From Desulfobacula sp. (lineage in GTDB: Bacteria; Desulfobacterota; Desulfobacteria; Desulfobacterales; Desulfobacteraceae), in contig NZ_JAIOSW010000335.1 in assembly GCF_021107415.1 (NCBI RefSeq), positions 1 to 17,009 of the forward strand: a stretch of 17,009 nucleotides of DNA, in the 5' to 3' direction. The notes under the pieces were generated by a model that saw nothing but the letters and a program-made list of their open reading frames with translations, was not told the DNA's origin and searched no databases. A program made the translations under genes and the position numbers. The stretch's first letter is position 1. Each line of letters begins with the position of its first letter. Below are positions 5,097 through 11,581 of this stretch, piece after piece.

Positions 5097-7160
5097 ATGA
5101 CTTCAATAATCGGTCCGGCAAGTTTTAATTTTTTCGGGATATTTCCCGCGGTGATATTATCATTTATTTTGCCTGTCATCGGTATAGGACTGTTTGCATA
5201 CATTATGGCCAGGCGGTTTGCACCTCTTGTGAGGGCAAACCCGGACAGCCGGTTTGATCAGATCGGTAAGCGTGTTAAAAATCTCATCCTTGTCTGGCTG
5301 GGACAGATCAGGCATCCAAGATATATGCTGGCAGGTGTGCTCCATATTTCCATATTTGCCGGCTTCTTGATTTTATCCATCCGCTCTACATCACTTGTTG
5401 TTGTCGGTTTTTCAGATGGATTTGTATTGCCCGGGTTTGGAGGGCCTTTAGGGGATATCTATAATTTTATTAAAGATTATGCCGCAACCATTGTGCTCAT
5501 TGCCTGTATCATTGCCGCTGTCAGAAGGGGGATCTATAAACCCAAGCGATATGCAGTGCCGGAAAACTATGGCAAGGATCATACTGCAGAAGCTGTTTTT
5601 GTACTGGGTATTATTGCAACACTCATGATTTCAGAAAGTCTTTTTGAAGCATCCCAGGTGGCCTATGAATTTCAGCATACCGGCCATGAACATTTTTTGG
5701 CTCCCCTTTCTCTGGTTTGGATTTTTAAAGGCATTCTTACCTCAGCACCTCAAAATGTTCTCCAGGGACTTCACATTTTCACCTATTTTGTTCATGATCT
5801 GACCTTTTTCTTTTTCTTGTGTTTTTTACCCATGGGAAAACATTTCCACGTGATTACATCCATTTTTAACGTGTTTTTCATGCGGGTTCAAAAAGGCAAC
5901 ATCAAACCGGTTATGTATGGAGTGTCAGACGAAGGCCTGGATGACCTTGAATCCTTTGGTGTAAAAAAACTTGAAGATTTTACCTGGAAACATATGCTGG
6001 ATTTTTACTCGTGTGCTGATTGCGGCAGGTGTTCTGATCAGTGCCCGGCAAACGCAGTGGGCCGTCCATTATCTCCCAGGTTTATTACCATTAAGGCAAG
6101 GGATTTGATATTTAAAAATTATCCCATGTCAGGAGAAATTTATAAAAGCAATTTGTTGGTAGAAGATATCTATACTGAAGATGAAATCTGGTCTTGCACC
6201 ACCTGTGGTGCCTGTGAAGAAGAGTGCCCCCTGGGGATTGAATATATTGATAAGATCGTTGATTTGCGCCGGGGTATGGTGGATGAAGGCATGGTGCCCC
6301 AGTCCCTGCAAAAACCTTTGAAGGCCCTTGAAAAACGGGGGAATCCTTATGGGAAAATGGAGAAAAAACGGGCGGATTGGACAAAGGATAAAGAGTTTAA
6401 AGCAAACTGGCAGATTAAAGATCTTGCCAAGGAAAAAGCAGACACCCTTTATTTTGTGGATAGTATTACATCCTATGATGATGAAATTCAGGAGATCGCA
6501 AGGCGCACATCTATTATTCTCAAAAAAGCAGGCGTTGATTTTGGAATCCTGGGTAAACTGGAAAAGGACAGCGGGAATGAAGTCATCCGGTTTGGAGAAG
6601 AAATGCTGTATCAGGATTTAAAAGAGCAAAATACTGAAGCTATTATGGAAAGTGGTGTGAAACAAATTGTGACAGCAGACCCCCATGCTTATAATGCATT
6701 GAAAAATGATTATGACAACCTTGTTCCTGTTAAACATATCAGTCAGGTGGTTGCTCAAAAAATTATTTCCGGAGAGCTTGATCTTAAACCTTGCCAGGAT
6801 CCTGAAAAAGTGTATGTATATCATGATCCGTGTTACCTGGGACGGCACAATGGTATTTATGAAGAACCAAGGCAGGCACTTGATGCCATTGACGGGTTAA
6901 CCAGAGTAGAGCTTGAAAAGAGTCGGGACAGATCCTTTTGCTGCGGCGGTGGCGGGTTAATGCTTTTCTATGAACCGGAAGAAGAGATAAGAATGGGCGT
7001 TTTAAGGGTTAATATGGCTGCAGATGCCGGAGCAAATATCATTGTAACTGCCTGTCCTTTCTGCCTGGTAAATATCCAGGATGCGATCAAGGTCGCAGGA
7101 AAAGAAGGAGAGATGGAAGTTTTGGATTTTACAGAACTTATAGAGCAACATTTATATTAA
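5097..7160 (+). CDS. Membrane Fe-S oxidoreductase, ETF:menaquinone oxidoreductase (EMO) type
   Basis: Likely moves electrons from reduced EtfAB to membrane menaquinone during acyl-CoA oxidation. The first 265 or so residues form a NarI-like cytochrome b domain with about five membrane segments (near 14-38, 78-102, 126-142, 165-188, 222-245). Candidate haem ligands include H83, H226 and H233. Two [4Fe-4S] motifs follow: C306-x2-C309-x2-C312-x3-C316 and C367-x2-C370-x2-C373-x3-C377. The C-terminal half has two HdrB/CCG-like repeats. The second is intact: DPC579, C615-C616-G and C653-P-F-C656. The first has lost its cysteines: DSG at 491-493 and DPHA at 528-531 stand where CCG and CPxC are expected. 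The ATG at 5097 has GGGAGGT eight nt upstream. etfB and etfA follow on the same strand. EMO function is known from syntrophic relatives; here it is inferred. Confidence 0.85.
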   Translation: MTSIIGPASFNFFGIFPAVILSFILPVIGIGLFAYIMARRFAPLVRANPDSRFDQIGKRVKNLILVWLGQIRHPRYMLAGVLHISIFAGFLILSIRSTSLVVVGFSDGFVLPGFGGPLGDIYNFIKDYAATIVLIACIIAAVRRGIYKPKRYAVPENYGKDHTAEAVFVLGIIATLMISESLFEASQVAYEFQHTGHEHFLAPLSLVWIFKGILTSAPQNVLQGLHIFTYFVHDLTFFFFLCFLPMGKHFHVITSIFNVFFMRVQKGNIKPVMYGVSDEGLDDLESFGVKKLEDFTWKHMLDFYSCADCGRCSDQCPANAVGRPLSPRFITIKARDLIFKNYPMSGEIYKSNLLVEDIYTEDEIWSCTTCGACEEECPLGIEYIDKIVDLRRGMVDEGMVPQSLQKPLKALEKRGNPYGKMEKKRADWTKDKEFKANWQIKDLAKEKADTLYFVDSITSYDDEIQEIARRTSIILKKAGVDFGILGKLEKDSGNEVIRFGEEMLYQDLKEQNTEAIMESGVKQIVTADPHAYNALKNDYDNLVPVKHISQVVAQKIISGELDLKPCQDPEKVYVYHDPCYLGRHNGIYEEPRQALDAIDGLTRVELEKSRDRSFCCGGGGLMLFYEPEEEIRMGVLRVNMAADAGANIIVTACPFCLVNIQDAIKVAGKEGEMEVLDFTELIEQHLY

Positions 7161-7204
7161 ATAAATGAGTGACGGATTTTAGGACGAATAAATCTGTGAC
7201 GGAT
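7161..7204 (+). repeat. Imperfect 17-bp direct repeat between EMO gene and etfB
   Basis: ATAAATGAGTGACGGAT (7161-7177) and ATAAATCTGTGACGGAT (7188-7204) agree in 15 of 17 positions with a 27-bp offset. They fill most of the 66-nt gap before etfB. No hairpin or promoter is obvious. The repeat may be a small local duplication. Confidence 0.6.
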
Positions 7205-7226
7205 AATTGATTTAAAGGAGGCAATA

Positions 7227-8012
7227 ATGGAGATTTTGGTATGTGTCAAGAGAGTACCGGATACTGCTGAGAATGAATTTGAACTCAACAGTGCGGGAAA
7301 TGATCTTGATCGTGATGATCTGGTTTATTCAGTGAATGAATGGGATAATTATGCGATTGAAGAAGCGATCCAGATTGTTGATAAAGTCGGTGGAAGTGTG
7401 ACGGTTATCACTGTTGGTGATGATGAATCAGAAGAAGTGTTAAGACGTGAGATGGCAATGGGTGCCAATAACGGTATTCTCCTCTCTGACGATGCATTTG
7501 AAGGATCTGATGGGTTGGGAATTGCGGCCATTCTTAAGGCTGAAACCCAAAAAGGTAATTACGACCTGATACTGTCAGGTGCCCAGGCAGATGAAGGAGC
7601 CGGCCAGGTAGGTGGAATGCTCGCTGCAATGCTGGACATGCCCTATGCATCCCTGGTAAATAAAATTGAGGTCGGTGACGGCAAAATAATAGTGGGAAGA
7701 GAGATTGAGGGGGGTAACCAGGAAATGAATGAAATTGACCTTCCTTGCGTTCTCTCTATCCAGACCGGTATTAATGAGCCCCGTTATGTGGGTATCCGTG
7801 GTATCAGAAAAGTTGCCAAAGTTGATATTCCTGTCAAAGGAACGTCTGATCTTGGTATTGATGCAGATAGTGTTGGAGAAGCCGGCGCAAAAACAAAGCG
7901 CGTAGATTATTTTGTACCGGATATGGGTGATGGTGCTGAGATGCTTGAAGGCTCCACCGATGAGATCATTGAAAAGCTGATTGAGAAGCTTAAAGCAAAC
8001 GGAGGGTTTTAA
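7227..8012 (+). CDS. etfB: Electron transfer flavoprotein, beta subunit
   Basis: EtfB pairs with EtfA in a soluble FAD-containing heterodimer that takes electrons from acyl-CoA and related dehydrogenases. The 261 residues fit the family. The N-terminal CVKRVPD (residues 6-12) and SGAQADEGAGQVG (117-129) belong to the nucleotide-binding fold. The EtfB signature runs from GREIEGGNQEMNEIDLP to NEPRYVGIRGIRKV (about 157-195). A strong AAAGGAGG at 7214-7221 precedes the ATG. Its C-terminal codons contain the Shine-Dalgarno of etfA, 3 nt downstream, indicating translational coupling. No acyl-CoA dehydrogenase is encoded here, so the dimer probably serves several dehydrogenases. The neighbouring membrane oxidoreductase argues for a conventional rather than bifurcating ETF, but sequence reading alone does not settle this. 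Confidence 0.95.
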   Translation: MEILVCVKRVPDTAENEFELNSAGNDLDRDDLVYSVNEWDNYAIEEAIQIVDKVGGSVTVITVGDDESEEVLRREMAMGANNGILLSDDAFEGSDGLGIAAILKAETQKGNYDLILSGAQADEGAGQVGGMLAAMLDMPYASLVNKIEVGDGKIIVGREIEGGNQEMNEIDLPCVLSIQTGINEPRYVGIRGIRKVAKVDIPVKGTSDLGIDADSVGEAGAKTKRVDYFVPDMGDGAEMLEGSTDEIIEKLIEKLKANGGF

Positions 8013-8015
8013 ATC

Positions 8016-8984
8016 ATGACACAAATTTTTGCATATATCCCATTTATAAACGGTGTTGCTGCAGACGTGGCATTGGAGTACCCTTCAGCCGCCAAAAAAA
8101 TTGATGAAGGCGCCTGTTTAACTGCTGTTGTAACCGGGTCAGGAGCAGATTTGGATAAAATAGCTGATGAAATGACTTCCATCTATTCGGAAGTGATTAA
8201 AATTGATCATGCCGACCTTGCCTATCCAAACGGAGAAGTCGTCAGAAAAGCTCTGGTCAGTATTCTTCCGGCCGATGCTATTTTTCTAACGGCTCACGAT
8301 ACTTTTGGAATGGATCTGGCTCCGGGTCTTTGTGTAAAAATGGATTCAGCTTATGCAGCGGATGTGGTTGATTTTGAAGGGATCGACGGAACAACCCTGA
8401 AAGCCGTTCGCCAGGAACTTGGCGGGGCTGTGAGCACCCATATGACCATTGACATATCTTCCGGGGCAGTGATGACTGTCAGACCCGGTGCTTTTACACC
8501 TGTTGAAGGCGGATCAGCCAATGGATCAGTGGTTGATAAATCCGGTGATGCAGGTGATCTTTCTGCAAAAAGAAAATTTCTTGAAATTGTTGTGGCAGAA
8601 GTGGGTGATGTTGATATTACTAAATCTGATGTACTCGTGTCTATTGGTCGCGGTATTGAGGATGAAGACAATATTGAAATTGCCCAGGAACTTGCTGAAG
8701 CAATGAAAGCGGTTGTCTCCTGCTCAAGACCGATTGTTGATGCTAAATGGCTTGAAAAATCACGACAGGTTGGAACCTCCGGCCAGACCGTTAAGCCAAA
8801 AGTATACATGGCCATGGGGATTTCAGGATCATTCCAGCATATGGGTGGCGTAAAGGGCAATCCGTTTATTGTTGCTGTAAACAAGAACCCCAAAGCACCC
8901 ATCTTCCAGGTAGCTGATGTCGGTATTGTTGAAGATATCCTCGATTTTATCCCTGAACTTACCGAAACAATAAATGATCTTTAA
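8016..8984 (+). CDS. etfA: Electron transfer flavoprotein, alpha subunit
   Basis: EtfA binds the electron-shuttling FAD through its C-terminal domain. The FAD signature is present: GRGIEDEDN at 211-219, then RPIVDAKWLEKSRQVGTSG (238-256), QTVKPKVYMAMGISGSFQHMGG (257-278) and NKNPKAPIFQVADVGIV (289-305). The 322 residues match the usual length. The N-terminal domain (1-180) is more divergent but has the expected alternating strand-helix pattern. The ATG at 8016 follows the etfB stop by 3 nt, with GGAGGG at 8001-8006 inside the etfB coding region as ribosome-binding site. It is the last gene of the operon; a strong terminator follows 22 nt after the stop. Confidence 0.95.
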   Translation: MTQIFAYIPFINGVAADVALEYPSAAKKIDEGACLTAVVTGSGADLDKIADEMTSIYSEVIKIDHADLAYPNGEVVRKALVSILPADAIFLTAHDTFGMDLAPGLCVKMDSAYAADVVDFEGIDGTTLKAVRQELGGAVSTHMTIDISSGAVMTVRPGAFTPVEGGSANGSVVDKSGDAGDLSAKRKFLEIVVAEVGDVDITKSDVLVSIGRGIEDEDNIEIAQELAEAMKAVVSCSRPIVDAKWLEKSRQVGTSGQTVKPKVYMAMGISGSFQHMGGVKGNPFIVAVNKNPKAPIFQVADVGIVEDILDFIPELTETINDL

Positions 8985-9006
8985 GATTATTTAAAGATAT
9001 TTTTTG

Positions 9007-9043
9007 AAAAGGGGCCTGAAATTTTGATTAAGGCCCCTTTTTT
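9007..9043 (+). terminator. Strong rho-independent terminator after etfA
   Basis: AAAAGGGGCCT (9007-9017) pairs perfectly with AGGCCCCTTTT (9031-9041) around a 13-nt loop, with a run of six T at 9038-9043. The opposite strand also has a T-rich exit (CCCCTTTTC), so it may also stop the converging MFS transcript. Confidence 0.92.
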
Positions 9044-9055
9044 AGAGAAATCCAT

Positions 9056-10297
9056 TCAGCTATTGTCGGTGTTTAGGCATAATAAGAATCCCAGGGCAAT
9101 ACAGCTGATGACCAATATTAACCGGAAAGCGAAGATATAGCTGTGAGTCATGTCAAATAAATAACCGGTTAATATGGGACCTAAAGCGCCGCCAGTGGTA
9201 CCAAAAAAGACGACCACCCCGAACAGAGAACCATGAGCCCGGATGCCGAATAATTCCACAATAATGGGGGAAATGGCGGTAAAAAAACCGCCGTGGGCAA
9301 TCCCATAGATGCAGGCAAATCCATAGAGCTTCCATAGGGCATCGGCTTTTGTCAGCCAAAGCAGGCTGATGATCAGAAATCCGAAACAGATACACATGAT
9401 CTGTTTGCTGCCTTTACGATCAATGGCCAGACCTGAAAGAAATCGACCCACCATACTTACTGCGCCTATGGCGGAAAGCACACCGGCTGACTTGTGGGGA
9501 GAAATCCCGATGTCGCGGGCATGGGGAACAATGTGGATAAGGATACTCATCAGGCAGAACACCAGAAGCAGGTTTGTCAGGCAGATCAACCACAATTCAG
9601 GGGTTCTCAGGGCTTTGGAAAAGGGAAATCCCTGGTCTTGGGATTTTGACAATTCCCTTGGGGTGCCAACAGATGAGTGATAAACCGTCTCCGGATCCCG
9701 TCGAAGCAATTGGGCGATGGCAAAAAGAAGGATAAAGGCAAAAGATCCCATGAATATAAATGCGTTCTTCCAGCCAAATCCTGAGATTAAAAAACTCGCC
9801 AGGATGGGGAATGTGAACTGTCCGGCTCCGGTACCCACCTTGACCAGCCCGGTCATTTTACCCCTTTTTTTAGCAAACCACCGGGCAATGGTGCTCAAGG
9901 CAATAACATCCACGGAACTGAGCCCTATACCGAAGATAAGGCCGAAAATTATATAGAGCTGCCACAGGGCACTGATCTGCGACATGAGGCAGAACCCTAG
10001 GCCGAAAAAAATGGCGGCAATACTCATCAAAATCCTGGGACCGAATTTATCATTGAGTTGACCAATGAGGATGCCAAACAGGCCCATGACAAAAAAAGCA
10101 GCAGAAGAGGCCCCGGATATGGCCGCTCTGGACCAGCCAAATTCATCCATTAAAGGGTTGAAGAAAACCCCATAAGAGATATAAATACCCACCCCAATCG
10201 CCTGGATACTGAAACAGGCGGTCGTAATGACATGGCCGTAAGCAATCGATGCTCGGTCTGTAGGGTCGCTGAATCTTTTTTTTGAAATCGTGCTAAT
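9056..10297 (-). CDS. MFS transporter, monocarboxylate/oxalate-formate family; start uncertain
   Basis: A 12-helix major facilitator protein. SYGVFFNPLMDEFGWSRAAISG, just after the first helix, is typical of the MCT/OFA group of organic-anion carriers. The loop 2-3 motif GQLNDKFGPR (G-x3-D-x2-G-x-R) is present. The substrate cannot be read. The start is the problem. The first ATG/GTG/TTG in frame is a GTG at 10192, but that cuts off the first helix. Upstream codons in the same frame, back to a TAA at 10325-10327, encode RFSDPTDRASIAYGHVITTA and then a hydrophobic run, clearly the missing N-terminus. They contain no ATG, GTG or TTG. An ATT at 10297-10295, five to six nt after AAGGA, is the best placed initiator and gives 413 residues. 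A start-codon mutation is the alternative. The gene converges on etfA. Confidence 0.82.
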   Translation of the reverse strand: MSTISKKRFSDPTDRASIAYGHVITTACFSIQAIGVGIYISYGVFFNPLMDEFGWSRAAISGASSAAFFVMGLFGILIGQLNDKFGPRILMSIAAIFFGLGFCLMSQISALWQLYIIFGLIFGIGLSSVDVIALSTIARWFAKKRGKMTGLVKVGTGAGQFTFPILASFLISGFGWKNAFIFMGSFAFILLFAIAQLLRRDPETVYHSSVGTPRELSKSQDQGFPFSKALRTPELWLICLTNLLLVFCLMSILIHIVPHARDIGISPHKSAGVLSAIGAVSMVGRFLSGLAIDRKGSKQIMCICFGFLIISLLWLTKADALWKLYGFACIYGIAHGGFFTAISPIIVELFGIRAHGSLFGVVVFFGTTGGALGPILTGYLFDMTHSYIFAFRLILVISCIALGFLLCLNTDNS

Positions 10298-10324
10298 GGC
10301 TTTCCTTAATTTAAAAATATTATT

Positions 10325-10840
10325 TTATCCTAAGATACGCTTATTGGGACAGGTGTCAATAAACAGAAGATTTTTTCTCTGTATGAAGTACAAAAAATTG
10401 ATAAAATTATATCATAAATTAAAAGCTCTAAAAATTTATTTGCCTTGCACCACAATATATATTAGTGTGGTTTTTATTGAAATTGACTGGAATATCAAAA
10501 GCGTTTTTGGGCTTTTATTGTTTATATTCTTGACCATTATTAGGTGGTGCTACAGTGAAAGAAGATTTAATTGATGAGATGACGCAGACCCTAACAGATA
10601 TGGAAGCCCAAAGCCGGTTTAACTAAAACAAGGTACAAATAAATACAGAATGAAATTTCAAATTACATGTTGGTTAAGGGTTTAGAGATTGTATGCTTTA
10701 TTAAAACGGGTATTGAGCAATCAGCGAATTTTTGTTATTAGACCATCAGCATTTATGCTTGATTTCATATGTGTTTTTATACTTAATTATATTTCAAAAC
10801 GTACACCGAACGAAAGTTTTTAAAAGGAGAATAAATAAAA
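10325..10840. other. Mostly non-coding AT-rich stretch
   Basis: About 516 nt with no convincing gene. It holds some weak open frames, a possible 23-codon frame (10555-10626), a 10-nt palindrome TGAAATTTCA at 10651-10660, and a weak promoter-like pair (TTGATT at 10759-10764, CTTAAT at 10782-10787) before the exported-protein gene. No tRNA, CRISPR or insertion-sequence signal is visible. Confidence 0.6.
10555..10626 (+). CDS. Possible 23-aa micro-ORF
   Basis: A GTG at 10555 is preceded by AGGTGG at 10542-10547, seven nt away, and opens a 23-codon acidic frame (starts VKEDLIDEMTQ, ends EAQSRFN) closed by TAA. Its composition is more protein-like than the surrounding AT-rich DNA. It could be a small gene or the remnant of a longer one. 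No homology is claimed. Confidence 0.2.
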   Translation: MKEDLIDEMTQTLTDMEAQSRFN

Positions 10841-11320
10841 ATGAGTCTCAGAAAATTTTTTTTCTTAACTGCCTTGGTTGTCGGATTATGCATTCATTCA
10901 TCAACAGCGTTCGCTGAGTCACCTGAAAAGGTGGCTGTTAAGTTTGCTAAAGCTTACTATATGCTTGATGCGTCAATGGAAGAATACCTTTGTGAAGCGT
11001 GCAAAACAAATGAAGATGAAGAGAAAATAGTTGGCCTGTATCTTGAAAAAGCAGGAATTAAAGCGCGGAATCGTGGCTATGCAAAAAGTTTTTTACAGAT
11101 GAGTATAGGTGACATTGACACCGAAATTTTAAATATGAATGATTCTTCTGCAAAAGTTAAAATTACGGCCGTAAAGACGCGTAATATTAATCCTTTATAT
11201 AAAGTTGTCGGTGCAGTTTTTAATTTGATCAATGAATATGAAGTTGATGAAATTATCAATTTAGTGAATAAAGATGGGGAATGGGAAATTGGTCCGGGAG
11301 CGTTTGATCTTCCGATGTAA
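10841..11320 (+). CDS. Small exported protein of unknown function
   Basis: A 159-residue protein with a clear Sec signal peptide: MSLRK, a hydrophobic core at about residues 6-19 and a likely cleavage after AFA (residue 25). There is no lipobox. The mature part begins with a helix-rich section containing a C51-x2-C54 pair. It continues with beta-like segments (DIDTEILNMNDSSAKVKITAV, EYEVDEIINLVNKDGEWEIG) in an order that recalls NTF2-like/DUF4878-type periplasmic proteins, a fold-level guess only. AAGGAG lies 11 nt before the ATG. It stands alone between a non-coding stretch and a terminator, so it is probably monocistronic. Location would be periplasm or cell surface. I do not recognise the family. 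Confidence 0.75.
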   Translation: MSLRKFFFLTALVVGLCIHSSTAFAESPEKVAVKFAKAYYMLDASMEEYLCEACKTNEDEEKIVGLYLEKAGIKARNRGYAKSFLQMSIGDIDTEILNMNDSSAKVKITAVKTRNINPLYKVVGAVFNLINEYEVDEIINLVNKDGEWEIGPGAFDLPM

Positions 11321-11335
11321 ATTTTTTTAAAGTAA

Positions 11336-11397
11336 AAACTTCTGTTTGTTTTTATATTTTTAGGCAAACAGGAGTTTGTTGTTCAACAAGTTTTTTT
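11336..11397 (+). terminator. Terminator region with two consecutive hairpins
   Basis: AAACTTCTGTTTGTTT (11336-11351) can pair along its whole length with AGGCAAACAGGAGTTT (11362-11377), using three G-U pairs. A second short stem, TTGTT-GTTC-AACAA, follows at once and leads into seven T at 11391-11397. Either hairpin could end the upstream transcript. Confidence 0.65.
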
Positions 11398-11506
11398 ACT
11401 TTTATATATAATATCTAAGTAATTTTTCTTACAAACTATAATATCTGGTATTCAAGAATTACATTTCCTCAGATCAAAAATTATTTAAAAATAAAGATTC
11501 TCTTGC

Positions 11507-11536
11507 TTGCCAAACCGGTGAGAGAAAGTTTATACT
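11507..11536 (+). promoter_or_regulatory. Sigma-70 promoter for the RACo-like gene pair
   Basis: TTGCCA at 11507-11512 (5 of 6) and TATACT at 11531-11536 (5 of 6) are separated by 18 nt. Transcription would start near 11543, giving a leader of about 39 nt. An imperfect CCGG...CCGG inverted repeat overlaps the spacer and -10 and might be a regulator site. Confidence 0.55.
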
Positions 11537-11581
11537 TCTCCGGATTTTAGTTAAGTAAGTCCATTCAAAAAAGGATGTAAT

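Noticed and set aside
8351..8902. A 183-codon minus-strand frame inside etfA.
   Set aside because: Antisense shadow of the conserved FAD domain; Ser/Thr/Pro-rich composition is typical of reverse-strand artefacts.
10290..10574. A 94-codon plus-strand frame, with a possible internal ATG at 10383, encoding a hydrophobic peptide.
   Set aside because: No ribosome-binding site at either start, Phe/Ile/Lys/Tyr-rich composition expected from AT-rich non-coding DNA, and it overlaps the MFS upstream region.
11500..11545. Possible riboswitch, such as cobalamin, before the RACo-like pair.
   Set aside because: The short CCGG-flanked inverted repeat overlaps a good promoter, the leader is only about 39 nt, and no B12-box or other aptamer core is visible.
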